Shown piece by piece: positions 32,216 through 41,023 of a stretch of 64,000 nucleotides of DNA. Numbering within the stretch: position 1 is the stretch's first letter; each line of letters opens with the position of its first letter. The notes beneath the pieces are model-generated. The model did no database searches. It had not been told where the DNA came from and was given only the letters and a program-made list of their open reading frames with translations. Position numbers and translations under genes: made by a program. Source of the DNA: Nonomuraea soli (GTDB lineage: Bacteria > Actinomycetota > Actinomycetes > Streptosporangiales > Streptosporangiaceae); contig NZ_JACDUR010000004.1 of the NCBI RefSeq assembly GCF_013761175.1, positions 62,001 through 126,000 on the forward strand. Reading direction: 5' to 3'.

Positions 32216-33520
32216 TCAGTAGTTTAGGAGCAGCCTGTCCAGCACCCTCACACCGAACCGCAATGCTTCGACCGGCACTCGTTCATCGACCCCGTGGAAC
32301 ATCGCCGCGAAGTCCATGTCCTTGGGCAGGCGCAGCGGCACGAAGCCGAAGCCCCTCACGTTCAGGTCGGCGAAGAAGGTCTTGTTGTCCGTTCCGCCCG
32401 ACATGCAGTACGGCACGGCGCGCGCGGTCGGGTCCTCCGCCTTGAGCGCGGCGATCATCGCCTCCACCAGGGCCCCGTCGAAGCCGGTCTCCAGCGCGAT
32501 GTCGTGGTGGATGGACTCGCGGCGCACCTTGTCGCCCAGCAGGGAGTCGACGGTCTTGAAGAACTCCTCCTCGTGTCCCGGCAGGAAACGCCCGTCGATC
32601 ACGGCCTCGGCGCGCCCGGGGATGACGTTGGCCTTGTAGCCGGAGCTCAACTGGGTCGGGTTGGTGGTGTGCTGCAGCGTGGCACCGACGAAGCGCACCA
32701 GCGGGCCGATCTTCTCCAGCAGGTTCGACGGGTCGGACTCGTCGAACGGCAGGCCGAAGGCGTCGGCGATCTCGGTGAGGAAGGTGCGCACGGTCGGGGT
32801 GTAGGTCAGCGGCCACTCGTGCGAGCCGATGCGCGCCACGGCTTTGGCGAGCTCGGTCACCGCGTTGTCGGAGTTCAGCATGGAGCCGTGACCCGCGCGG
32901 CCGTCGGCGACCAGCCGCATCCAGGCCAGCCCCTTCTGAGCGGTCTCGATCAGGTAGAGCCGCAGGCTCGGGTCGACCTCCAGGGAGTAGCCGCCCACCT
33001 CGCTGATCGCCTCGGTGACACCCTCGAACAGCTCCGGGTGCGCCTTGGTGAGGTACTTGGCGCCGTACTCCCCGCCCGCCTCCTCGTCGGCCACCCACGC
33101 GAACACCAGGTCGCGCCGGGGGCGGCGGCCCTCGGTGACCATCTGGCGCAGCACCGCGAGCATCATGGCGTCCATGTCCTTCATGTCCACCGCGCCCCGG
33201 CCCCAGATGTAGCCGTCCCTGATCTCGCCGGCGAAGGGATCGACCGTCCAGTCGGCCGCGTTGGCCGGCACCACGTCCAGATGGCCGTGGACCAGCAGGG
33301 CGGGCAGGCTCGGGTCGGTGCCCTCGATGCGGGTGACCACATTGGCCCTGCGGTCGGCGCTCTCGCTGTAGTGCGCCTCGACGCCCACCTCCGCCAGCCT
33401 GGCCATGACGATCTCGGCGGCCTCACGCTCGCCCGGTCCGCTGCCGTCGCCGTAGTTGCTGGTGTCGGCACGGATCAGCTCCACGCACAGGTCGGCCACT
33501 TCGTGTTCAGCGTGCGTCAT
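32216..33520 (-). CDS. M20-family metallopeptidase (dipeptidase/ArgE-DapE-like)
   Basis: A 434-residue zinc peptidase. Zinc motifs are VHGHLDVVPA and GRGAVDMKDMDA, the catalytic Glu-Glu is in VADEEAGGEYGAK, and the dimerisation lid has DGRAGHGSMLNSDNAV. The final zinc His is in AAMFHGVDERVPV. ATG 33520 is chosen, with AAAGAG upstream; the same frame is open far upstream but only as an echo of the next gene. It lies 2 bases from the PNP start, so it may share the purine operon promoter or simply precede it. Confidence 0.88.
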   Translation of the reverse strand: MTHAEHEVADLCVELIRADTSNYGDGSGPGEREAAEIVMARLAEVGVEAHYSESADRRANVVTRIEGTDPSLPALLVHGHLDVVPANAADWTVDPFAGEIRDGYIWGRGAVDMKDMDAMMLAVLRQMVTEGRRPRRDLVFAWVADEEAGGEYGAKYLTKAHPELFEGVTEAISEVGGYSLEVDPSLRLYLIETAQKGLAWMRLVADGRAGHGSMLNSDNAVTELAKAVARIGSHEWPLTYTPTVRTFLTEIADAFGLPFDESDPSNLLEKIGPLVRFVGATLQHTTNPTQLSSGYKANVIPGRAEAVIDGRFLPGHEEEFFKTVDSLLGDKVRRESIHHDIALETGFDGALVEAMIAALKAEDPTARAVPYCMSGGTDNKTFFADLNVRGFGFVPLRLPKDMDFAAMFHGVDERVPVEALRFGVRVLDRLLLNY

Positions 33521-33558
33521 GACTGCTCTTTCCTGAAATGTGCGCTGGTGAGTCGATC

Positions 33559-34437
33559 TCACGGTATCGACCTGGTGACACCGGTGATGAACGCGGCCAT
33601 GGCGGCGGCGCACTCGGCCCAGTGCGTTTCCAGCAGGAGGTGGCCCGCGTCGAAGACGTGCATCTCGAGCCGGTCGACGGTCCGCGCGTACCCCATGATC
33701 TCGGCCAGGTCGAAGAACGGGTCGTGGCGGCCCCAGAACAGCAGGCACGGCGGCCGGTGGGTGCGGTGGTAGCGGGCCAGCTCGCCGAAGCGGGCGACAT
33801 GCGAGGCGTAGTCGGTGAAGAGCTGGAACTGCACGTCGATGTTGCCGGGCCGCGACATGCGCTCCCAGTCGAGATGCCACGACTCCGGCGGGTGCAGGTC
33901 GCGCACCCGCTCGGGCAGCCCGCCCAGATACTGCTCGCGGGTGCCCTCGAAGTTCAGCCACTCGGGCAGCTTGGCGCGAGTGGCCTCGGAGGGTTCGGCC
34001 CAGAAGTCCCTGACGACGTCCCACTGGCTGCCCAGGCCGTCCTCGTGGGCGTTGCCGTTCTGCACGATGAGCCCGAGAATCCGGTCGGGGCGCCGGGTGG
34101 CCAGGTGGTAGCCCACCGGCGCGCCGAAGTCGTGCAGGTAGACGAAGAACTTTTCGACGCCGATCTGATCGAGGAACGCCTCCATGGTGTCGGCCAGGTT
34201 GGCGAAGGTGTAGTCGAACTCGTCGACCAGGGGCGCGGACGAGAAGCCGAAGCCCGGCAGGTCGGGTGCGACGACCCGGCTCACCTCGGCCAGCGGCGCC
34301 ATCACGTGGCGGAAGGTGTGCGAGGAACTCGGGAAGCCGTGCAGCAGCAGCACGCAGGGCAGGTCAGGCCCGCCCGCCTCCCGGTAGAAGATCTCGAGTC
34401 CGTTCACCTCGACGGTGCGGTGGCGGGTCTTGCGCAT
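33559..34437 (-). CDS. Alpha/beta hydrolase of the epoxide hydrolase/haloalkane dehalogenase type
   Basis: A 292-residue alpha/beta hydrolase. The oxyanion motif is LLHGFPSSSHTFRHV. The nucleophile strand is FVYLHDFGAPVGYHLA, with Asp rather than Ser at the elbow, as in epoxide hydrolases and haloalkane dehalogenases. The acid is probably in LFWGRHDPFFD and the His in DAGHLLLETH. A cap domain sits between. The nucleophile type is clear; the actual substrate is not. Confidence 0.85.
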   Translation of the reverse strand: MRKTRHRTVEVNGLEIFYREAGGPDLPCVLLLHGFPSSSHTFRHVMAPLAEVSRVVAPDLPGFGFSSAPLVDEFDYTFANLADTMEAFLDQIGVEKFFVYLHDFGAPVGYHLATRRPDRILGLIVQNGNAHEDGLGSQWDVVRDFWAEPSEATRAKLPEWLNFEGTREQYLGGLPERVRDLHPPESWHLDWERMSRPGNIDVQFQLFTDYASHVARFGELARYHRTHRPPCLLFWGRHDPFFDLAEIMGYARTVDRLEMHVFDAGHLLLETHWAECAAAMAAFITGVTRSIP

Positions 34438-34564
34438 GAGCGGGCTCTCCTCGGCTGATCCGCGGTGCGACGGCGCCGACCGGCCGGCATCGGATCAGCT
34501 CCCCCGTGCGACCAGGTCGCGCCCTTCCACTCCCACGGCTACCCGGGCAACCCCCGCCTACCCC

Positions 34565-35011
34565 CTAGAGGCTGTTGCAGGGCCTGGCCCGCAGCTCCTT
34601 GACGTAGTCGTCGGGCGCTCCCGCCAGCTCGGCCGCGTCGGCCAGGATGCCCAGGTATCGGGCGCTCGGCAGCCCGCCCTCGTAGGCGTCGAGCACGTAG
34701 AACCACGCCAGGACGTCGCCCTCCAGGGTGTGCACCCGCAGCCGGATCTTGTGATACAGCCCCCTGCTGGCGCCCTCCCACTGGTCCAGCTCGGACTCGT
34801 CCCACTCGGGCACGTCGTAGAGCACGACGAAGACCTGCTGATTCGGCTCCTCGACGATGGTGGCGAGCGCGCCCTCCCAGCCGAGATCCTCCCCGCCGAA
34901 CGTCAAACGCCATCCGCTGACCCAGCCAGATCCCCTGATCGGGGAGTGCGGAGCCCGGATGGCCATCTGCTTGGGATCCATGTTGGAGCCGTAAGCGGCG
35001 TAGACCGGCAT
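34565..35011 (-). CDS. Gamma-glutamylcyclotransferase-fold protein
   Basis: A 148-residue BtrG/GGCT-fold protein. The phosphate-binding-loop-like opening is VYAAYGSNMDP, and the middle has ATIVEEPNQQVFVVLYDVPEWDESELDQWEGA, in which an acidic residue serves as general base in the family. The N-terminus fits ATG 35011; a GTG two codons upstream is possible. Such proteins cyclise or cleave gamma-glutamyl amines. It faces the lpdA gene divergently. Confidence 0.85.
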   Translation of the reverse strand: MPVYAAYGSNMDPKQMAIRAPHSPIRGSGWVSGWRLTFGGEDLGWEGALATIVEEPNQQVFVVLYDVPEWDESELDQWEGASRGLYHKIRLRVHTLEGDVLAWFYVLDAYEGGLPSARYLGILADAAELAGAPDDYVKELRARPCNSL

Positions 35012-35067
35012 AGCCACCTAGGGTACCGCTTCACCTCCTGCTTGGCGGATGCGGGAGAATGGGATAC

Positions 35068-36462
35068 GTGACGAGGATCGTGATCATCGGTGGCGGACCT
35101 GGCGGATACGAGGCGGCATTGGTGGCCGCGCAGCTAGGTGCGCAGGTCACCATGGTCGAACAGGACGGGCCAGGTGGCGCCTGCGTGCTCACCGACTGCG
35201 TGCCCTCCAAGACCCTCATCGCCACCTCCGTGCGTAAGCAGGCGCTGCTCGACGCCCCCTCACTGGGGGTGCATTACAGCGGTGGCGCCGACGGCGACGC
35301 AGGCACGGCCGAGATCGACGTGCCGCTGGTCAACCAGCGTGTGAAGGAGCTGGCCCAGGCGCAGTCGGTCGACATCGGCACCCGCCTGGCCGCCGAGGGC
35401 GTCGAGGTCATCAAGGCGGCCGGCCGCCTGGTCGACCCGCAGGTCGTCCGGGCGGGCGACCGCACCATCCGGGCCGACGTCGTCCTGGTCGCCACCGGCG
35501 CCACCCCGCGCGTGCTCAAGGGCTCCGAGCCCGACGGCGAGCGCATTCTCACCTGGCGTCAGCTCTACGACCTCAAGGAGCTGCCCGAACACCTCATCGT
35601 GATCGGCTCGGGCGTCACCGGCGCCGAGTTCGCCGGCGCCTACCGCTCGCTCGGCTCCGAGGTCACCCTGGTCTCCTCGCGCGACCGCATGATGCCCAAC
35701 GAGGACGCCGACGGCGCCGAGGTGCTCGAAGAGGTCTACCGGCGGCGCGGCATGAACGTCATGGGCCGCTCCCGCGCCTCCTCGGTGCGCCGCACCGCCG
35801 ACGGCGTGGTCGTCACCCTCGAAGACGGCAGGATCGCCGAGGGCTCCCACGCCCTGATGACCGTCGGCATGGTCCCCAACACCTCCGGCCTCGGCCTGGA
35901 GGAGGCGGGCGTCCAGCTCGACCAGGGCGGCTTCGTCAAGGTCGACAAGGTCTCACGCACCTCCGCCCCCGGCGTCTACGCCGCGGGCGACTGCACCGGG
36001 GTGCTCATGCTCGCCTCGGTCGCCGCCATGCAGGGCCGCATCGCCGTCTGGCACGCCCTCGGCGAGGCCGTCCAGCCCCTGCGCCTGGCCACGGTCGCGA
36101 GCAACATCTTCACCGACCCCGAGATCGCCTCCGTCGGCGTCTCGCAGAAGCAGATCGAGGCCGGCGAGATCGAGGCGAACGTGGTCAAGCTGCCGCTGGC
36201 CACCAACGCCAGGGCCAAGATGCAGGGCTTCCACGACGGGTTCGTCAAGCTCTTCTGCCGCCCGCACACCGGCATCGTGCTCGGCGGCGTGGTCGTCGCG
36301 CCGCGCGCCTCCGAGCTGATCCTCGCGGTGTCGGTGGCGGTGCAGCAGCGCCTGACCGTCGACCAGCTCGCCCACACCTTCGCGGTCTACCCGTCGTTGT
36401 CGGGCTCCATCACCGAGGCCGCGCGCCGGCTCATGCAGCCCATGGCCGCCATCGGGATCTAG
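35068..36462 (+). CDS. lpdA: LpdA-type NAD(P)H-quinone reductase (lipoamide-dehydrogenase fold)
   Basis: A 464-residue flavoprotein disulfide reductase. FAD motif IVIIGGGPGGYEAALVAAQLG, the segment GGACVLTDCVPSKTLIAT, NAD motif VIGSGVTGAEFAGAYRSLG, and YAAGDCTGVLML. It matches mycobacterial LpdA (Rv3303c), which reduces quinones. Unlike the mycobacterial protein (recollection: Ala at the first Cys site), it keeps a full C-x4-C pair, but the His-Glu catalytic pair of true lipoamide dehydrogenases is replaced (FAVYPSLSGS), so it is not a normal lipoamide enzyme. GTG 35068 is preferred; ATG 35059 is possible. Confidence 0.88.
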   Translation: MTRIVIIGGGPGGYEAALVAAQLGAQVTMVEQDGPGGACVLTDCVPSKTLIATSVRKQALLDAPSLGVHYSGGADGDAGTAEIDVPLVNQRVKELAQAQSVDIGTRLAAEGVEVIKAAGRLVDPQVVRAGDRTIRADVVLVATGATPRVLKGSEPDGERILTWRQLYDLKELPEHLIVIGSGVTGAEFAGAYRSLGSEVTLVSSRDRMMPNEDADGAEVLEEVYRRRGMNVMGRSRASSVRRTADGVVVTLEDGRIAEGSHALMTVGMVPNTSGLGLEEAGVQLDQGGFVKVDKVSRTSAPGVYAAGDCTGVLMLASVAAMQGRIAVWHALGEAVQPLRLATVASNIFTDPEIASVGVSQKQIEAGEIEANVVKLPLATNARAKMQGFHDGFVKLFCRPHTGIVLGGVVVAPRASELILAVSVAVQQRLTVDQLAHTFAVYPSLSGSITEAARRLMQPMAAIGI

Positions 36463-36470
36463 ACGAGCGG

Positions 36471-37133
36471 TCAGTCCCAGGGGAGCCAGGTGTCGGTGGG
36501 GATCCGCAGGTTGAGGGGATCAGGCAGGGCGATCGCCTCGCCGAACGGCCAGACCTCCTCGTGGAGGTAGGCGGCCGAGGCGGCGTCGGGGATGGAGTAG
36601 AGGGTGGTGGCGGCGACCTTGGGGTCGAGGTCGACGAGGAGGTAGTAGGGGACTTCGGCGCGGGCGTAGGCGCACCATTTGCCGGTCCCCTTGCCGGGGC
36701 GGTCCCGGCGGGCGTTGCCTTGCGAGGTGATCTCGACGATCACCTCGGCTTGATCGGGGACGAGCCGGGCGGATCGCGCCTCCACGGCGTCCTTCAGGAG
36801 GTCGTGGTCCAGGAGCATGATGTCGGGGATGTAGCCGTCCTCCCAGGCCATGAAGTCGAGCTGCGGGCCTTGCAGCGCCCTCCAGGGGTAGCCGGGGTTC
36901 TCGAACTCGCGCCGGTACACCGCCTTGCAGATCGTTTCGGCGATGTAGGCGTGGGGCACGCCGGGGGCTACCGACACGACGATCTCTCCATCGATGATCT
37001 CGACTCGGCTCCCGTCGGGAACGTGCAGGTAATCGTCGAGGGTGCCTTCCAGCCACATGCGATACGGAGAATCCGGGAGAAGGACGGGTCCGTGCATTTG
37101 GGCGATGGTCACCTTACGCACCTCCTCGTTCAC
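36471..37133 (-). CDS. Uma2-family (DUF820) putative endonuclease
   Basis: A 220-residue PD-(D/E)XK-fold protein. Fold blocks are RVEIIDGEIVVSVAP, a central GYIPDIMLLDHDLL with the Asp, VIVEITSQGNARRD with the Glu, and KGTGKWCAYARAEVPYYLLVDLDP. The Uma2 family is abundant in actinomycetes and cyanobacteria; its role is largely unproven. It converges on lpdA with an 8-base gap and lies next to the GH42 gene on the same strand. Confidence 0.88.
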   Translation of the reverse strand: MNEEVRKVTIAQMHGPVLLPDSPYRMWLEGTLDDYLHVPDGSRVEIIDGEIVVSVAPGVPHAYIAETICKAVYRREFENPGYPWRALQGPQLDFMAWEDGYIPDIMLLDHDLLKDAVEARSARLVPDQAEVIVEITSQGNARRDRPGKGTGKWCAYARAEVPYYLLVDLDPKVAATTLYSIPDAASAAYLHEEVWPFGEAIALPDPLNLRIPTDTWLPWD

Positions 37134-37163
37134 GATCAGCTCCCGTCACCCTAGCGATCACTC

Positions 37164-38885
37164 TTACTCAGAGTAAGCCAAATGAGCGAAGAGCAACCGA
37201 TCCAGCCCCTCATCGTCCAGCCGGGTGCTCACGTACCAAGCATCCCCGTTCCGCGTGATCGCCGGGGTGCCGTCCGGGTAACGCACCACCGCCGAGGCCC
37301 CCCGCAGCTCCACGGACTCGCTCCACGCGGCGGCCGTGCTCCCGTCCGACAGCTTCACCGGTTCCGCGAGCGGCCGGAACTCGTCCACCCGCACGCCCAG
37401 GCGCTCGCGGAAGGCGCCCGGGTGGCCGCCGAGACGGACGCGGTTGTGCTCGTCCGTGACGCCGCTGAAGAACGAGACGACCAGGGTCCCTGGGAAGGCG
37501 CGCAAGCGTGCGGCGTCGGCGTCGGAGACGGGAGGCAGGCAGGGGACGAGGATCATGCGATAGGGGGAAAAATCGGCGGAAGGGCTGACGAAGTCGATGG
37601 TGATGCCCCGCCGCGACAGCACCCGGTGCGCCTGCCGCATCGCCTCCCAGTAGTCCAGGTCGGGCGAGGGCAGCGACGGCGACTGCAGTGACCACCACGC
37701 CTGGTCGTCCCAGACGATCGCGACCTGGGCGGGACGCGACGGGGGCAGGCCGAGCAGGTCGCGCGCGTCGTCGGCCGAGGAGATCCCGCCGAGCGTGCGC
37801 CCCAGGTCGCAGACCTCCCTGAAGGTCCGGCTGTCCGCTCCGGCGTGCGGGACCATCCCGTGGTGCCACAGCTCGGCGCCGCCGCGTGAGGCGCGCCACT
37901 GGAAGAACAGCACCCCGGACGCCCCCGCGGCGACGTGGCGGAGGCTGTGCGTGGCGAGCTCGCCCGGCGCCTTCGGCAGTGTGCGGCCGCCGGAGTAGAC
38001 GACGCCGGCGGCCTGCTCCATCAGCATCCACGGCTTGCCCGCCGCCCACGATCGGGCCAGGTCGGCGGCGAAGGCGCTCTCCTCGTCGGCCGTGTCGGGT
38101 GAGGACGGGTAGTGGTCGACGGCGACGACGTCGACCTCGCGCGACCACGCCCAGTGGTCGACGTCGACCCACGGGCCGAACACGTAGTTGGTGGTCACGG
38201 GCTTGCCGGTGGGCGCCAGGAGGCGTTTGGCGTCAAGGAAGTGTTCCAGCATCGCGTCGGAGCGGAAGCGCCGCCAGTCGAGCACGTGGGCGGGGTTGGG
38301 GTGCCACTGGGTCTGCAGCGGCGGCGTGATCTGCTGCCACGAGGAGTAGCGCTGGCTCCAGAACGCGGTGGTCCAGGCGTCGTTGAGCGCTTCCAGCGTG
38401 CCGTGGCGCTGCTCCAGCCAGGTCCGGAAGTCCTCGGCGGCGTGCTCGCAGTGGCAGGCGGAGCCGTACTCGTTGTGCACGTGCCACATGGCCAGGGCGG
38501 GATGCGTGCCGTACCTGGCGACCAGTTCGGAGACGATCGCCCGCGAGTGTTCGCGGTAGACGGGGGAGTGCACGCAGTAGGTGTCGCGGCTGCCGTACGC
38601 GAGGCGGACCCCGGAGGCGGTCACGTTGCGGGCCTGCGCGGGCATCCACGGCGGCGGCGAGGCGGTGGGGGTGGCGAGGTCGACCTGGATGCCGCCCTCG
38701 TGCAGCAGGTCCATCACCCGGTCGAGCCAGCCGAAGTCGTAGACGCCGGGTGAGGGTTCCAGGCGTGACCAGGCGAAGACGCCGACGGTGACCAGGTTGA
38801 CCCCGGCCTGGCGCATGAGGGCGACGTCCTCGTGCCAGACCTCTTCCGGCCACTGCTCCGGGTTGTAGTCGCCGCCGTAGTACAC
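37164..38885 (-). CDS. GH42 beta-galactosidase
   Basis: A 573-residue cytosolic glycosidase of family GH42. It begins with the family motif MYYGGDYNPEQWPEEVW. The acid/base is Glu139 in MWHVHNEYG and the nucleophile Glu290 in WMLMEQAAG; the zinc Cys cluster is CHCEH. It is shorter than many family members (about 650-690), and the C-terminal beta domain appears reduced. It would remove terminal beta-linked galactose from imported oligosaccharides, for example the galactosylated side chains of xyloglucan. GTG 38885 has GGAGG upstream. It diverges from the GH31 gene across a shared xylO-like site. Confidence 0.93.
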   Translation of the reverse strand: MYYGGDYNPEQWPEEVWHEDVALMRQAGVNLVTVGVFAWSRLEPSPGVYDFGWLDRVMDLLHEGGIQVDLATPTASPPPWMPAQARNVTASGVRLAYGSRDTYCVHSPVYREHSRAIVSELVARYGTHPALAMWHVHNEYGSACHCEHAAEDFRTWLEQRHGTLEALNDAWTTAFWSQRYSSWQQITPPLQTQWHPNPAHVLDWRRFRSDAMLEHFLDAKRLLAPTGKPVTTNYVFGPWVDVDHWAWSREVDVVAVDHYPSSPDTADEESAFAADLARSWAAGKPWMLMEQAAGVVYSGGRTLPKAPGELATHSLRHVAAGASGVLFFQWRASRGGAELWHHGMVPHAGADSRTFREVCDLGRTLGGISSADDARDLLGLPPSRPAQVAIVWDDQAWWSLQSPSLPSPDLDYWEAMRQAHRVLSRRGITIDFVSPSADFSPYRMILVPCLPPVSDADAARLRAFPGTLVVSFFSGVTDEHNRVRLGGHPGAFRERLGVRVDEFRPLAEPVKLSDGSTAAAWSESVELRGASAVVRYPDGTPAITRNGDAWYVSTRLDDEGLDRLLFAHLAYSE

Positions 38886-38903
38886 GTCGCCTCCGATTGA
38901 CGT

Positions 38904-38926
38904 TTGTTGGTATGGCGACCAAACTA
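38904..38926. promoter_or_regulatory. xylO-like ROK operator (site A)
   Basis: TTGTTGG at 38904-38910 and CAAACTA at 38920-38926, separated by 9 bases, form an imperfect 23-bp inverted repeat. It lies 18 bases from the GH42 start and 33 bases from the GH31 start, so one bound repressor could control both divergent genes. The same pattern recurs at 47641 and 55461. The half-sites match the Bacillus xyl operator as I remember it. Confidence 0.75.
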
Positions 38927-38959
38927 ATTGAGAGAAGAGCCCGCTGTGAAGGAGCCGTC

Positions 38960-41023
38960 ATGCCCTACCGCCCTCCTCTGGTCGCGCGCGAGTACTTCGT
39001 GGCCGACCCGCCCGAGCTACCGGTGCGCGCGCACGGTGAAGAGGGTCTGTCCGCCGTGAGCACCGCCGAGGTGGTGGCCGCCGACGACGCCGGGGTGACC
39101 CTGAAGGGGAGCACCTCCGCCGAGGAGACCCTGGTGGTCCAGGTGGGCGTGGCCGGCGAAGGGGTGATCAGGGTACGGCTGGCGCAGGACGCCGAGGCCC
39201 GCACCCGCTCGGCGCGCGCGATCTCCATGGTGACGCCGGGCGACTACCCGGACGCCAGGGTGGAGGTCCACGAGGACCGGGTCACGGTGGACGCGGGCTC
39301 CCTCAGGGCGGAGATCACGCTGTCGCCGTGGCACCTGCGCTTCACTGACGCAACAGGAAGATTGCTGGTCGAGCAGGACGGCGGCCATACCGACATCAGC
39401 GGACGCCTGCGCACCCTGCCCTTCGGCCGCTCCAGCGTCGACGGCGGCACCGTCGCCTACCACGAGAGCTTCGCCGCCGGCCCCGACGAGGCCTTCAGCG
39501 GCTTCGGCGAGTCGTTCACCCCGCTCGACAAGCGAGGCCAGCGCCCGCTCATGTGGAACTTCGACGCCTTCGGCGCCGAGTCCCAGCGCGCCTACAAGAA
39601 CGTGCCCTTCTACCTGTCGAGCAGGGGGTACGGCATCGCGGTCGACAGCGGCATGCCCACCGAGTTCGACGTCTGCCAGACCACCCACAGCACCGTGCAG
39701 ATCGTCGTCCCCGACGACCTGATCGACTACTACGTGATCGCCGGGCCGACCCCGCCCCAGATCCTCGACCGCTTCGACGGCATCACCTGCCGCCCCGCCC
39801 TCCCGCCTGACTGGGCCTTCGGCACCTGGATCTCCTCGGGCTTCTTCGTCGACTCCCAGGAGCGCGTGCTCGGCCGCGCCCGCACGATCAGGGAGAAGGA
39901 CATCCCCTGCGACGTGCTGCATCTCGACACCTACTGGCAGACCGAGGGCCACTGGTCGGACCTGCGCTGGGACGCCGAGCGCTTTCCCGACCCGACCGCG
40001 ATGCTGCGCGAGCTCGACGAGATGGGCTTCAAGGTCTGCCTCTGGATGAACCCCTACATCTCCCACCTGTCGCCCGTCTTCTCCGAGATCTCGGAGTTCT
40101 TCCTGAAGACGCCCGGCGGCGAGCCGTACGTCGCCGACTGCTGGCACGGTTCCTTCCCGGCCTGCGCGATCGTCGACTTCACCAACCCCGACGCCGTCAC
40201 CTGGTTCAAGGACCAGCTGCGCCCCCTGCTCCAGCAGGGCGTGCAGGTCTTCAAGACCGACTTCGCCGAGGGCGTGCCGCACGACGCGGTGGCCTTCAAC
40301 GGCATGACGGGCACCGAGCTGCACAACGTCTACACCCTGCTCTTCAACGACGTCGTCGCCGAGGTCACCCACGAGGTGCACGGGCACACCCTGGTCTGGG
40401 CGCGCTCCAGCTTCCTGGGCGGGCAGCGGCACGCGGCCCAGTGGAGCGGCGACATCTACACCAGCTACGCCGCCATGGGCAGCACCATCAGGGGCGGCCT
40501 GGCGCACGGGCTGTCGGGCATCCCGTTCTGGAGCCACGACGCGGGCGGCTTCACCGGGCGGCCCACCGACGACCTGTACGTGCGCTGGACCCAGTTCGGG
40601 GCGCTGTCGCCGCTGCTGCGGCTGCACGGCACCACCACCCGCGAGCCGTGGGAGTTCCCCGAGGTCGAGGCCGAGGCGATCGCCGCGCTCAAGCTGCGCT
40701 ACCGGCTCATGCCGTACATACTCAAGGCCGCACGCGAGGCCGCCGAGACCGGCGCGCCGATGATGCGCGCGCTCTGCGTCGACTACCCGGAGGACCCGGT
40801 CAGCTGGCAGGCCGACCTCGAATACCTGCTCGGGCGCGACCTGCTGGTCGCGCCGATGATCTCCCCGGAGGGCACGCGCCAGGTGTACCTGCCGCACGGG
40901 GAGTGGGTCGACTACTGGACCCGCGAAGTGCTCATCGGGGGGCGCTACGTCCAGGTCACCAAGCCCCTGGACCAGATCCCGCTCTACGTCAGGAGCGGCG
41001 CCGTCATCGAGGAGACACCGTGA
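38960..41023 (+). CDS. GH31 alpha-xylosidase (YicI-like)
   Basis: A 687-residue enzyme of GH31. Nucleophile Asp434 in QVFKTDFAEGVP and acid/base Asp498 in RHAAQWSGDIY fit the YicI-type alpha-xylosidases. YicI removes xylose from the non-reducing end of xyloglucan oligosaccharides (isoprimeverose units). No signal peptide, so cytosolic. ATG 38960 has AAGGAG upstream; the open frame upstream to 38897 overlaps operator site A and is rejected. Its stop overlaps the following binding-protein gene (GTGA). Confidence 0.93.
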   Translation: MPYRPPLVAREYFVADPPELPVRAHGEEGLSAVSTAEVVAADDAGVTLKGSTSAEETLVVQVGVAGEGVIRVRLAQDAEARTRSARAISMVTPGDYPDARVEVHEDRVTVDAGSLRAEITLSPWHLRFTDATGRLLVEQDGGHTDISGRLRTLPFGRSSVDGGTVAYHESFAAGPDEAFSGFGESFTPLDKRGQRPLMWNFDAFGAESQRAYKNVPFYLSSRGYGIAVDSGMPTEFDVCQTTHSTVQIVVPDDLIDYYVIAGPTPPQILDRFDGITCRPALPPDWAFGTWISSGFFVDSQERVLGRARTIREKDIPCDVLHLDTYWQTEGHWSDLRWDAERFPDPTAMLRELDEMGFKVCLWMNPYISHLSPVFSEISEFFLKTPGGEPYVADCWHGSFPACAIVDFTNPDAVTWFKDQLRPLLQQGVQVFKTDFAEGVPHDAVAFNGMTGTELHNVYTLLFNDVVAEVTHEVHGHTLVWARSSFLGGQRHAAQWSGDIYTSYAAMGSTIRGGLAHGLSGIPFWSHDAGGFTGRPTDDLYVRWTQFGALSPLLRLHGTTTREPWEFPEVEAEAIAALKLRYRLMPYILKAAREAAETGAPMMRALCVDYPEDPVSWQADLEYLLGRDLLVAPMISPEGTRQVYLPHGEWVDYWTREVLIGGRYVQVTKPLDQIPLYVRSGAVIEETP

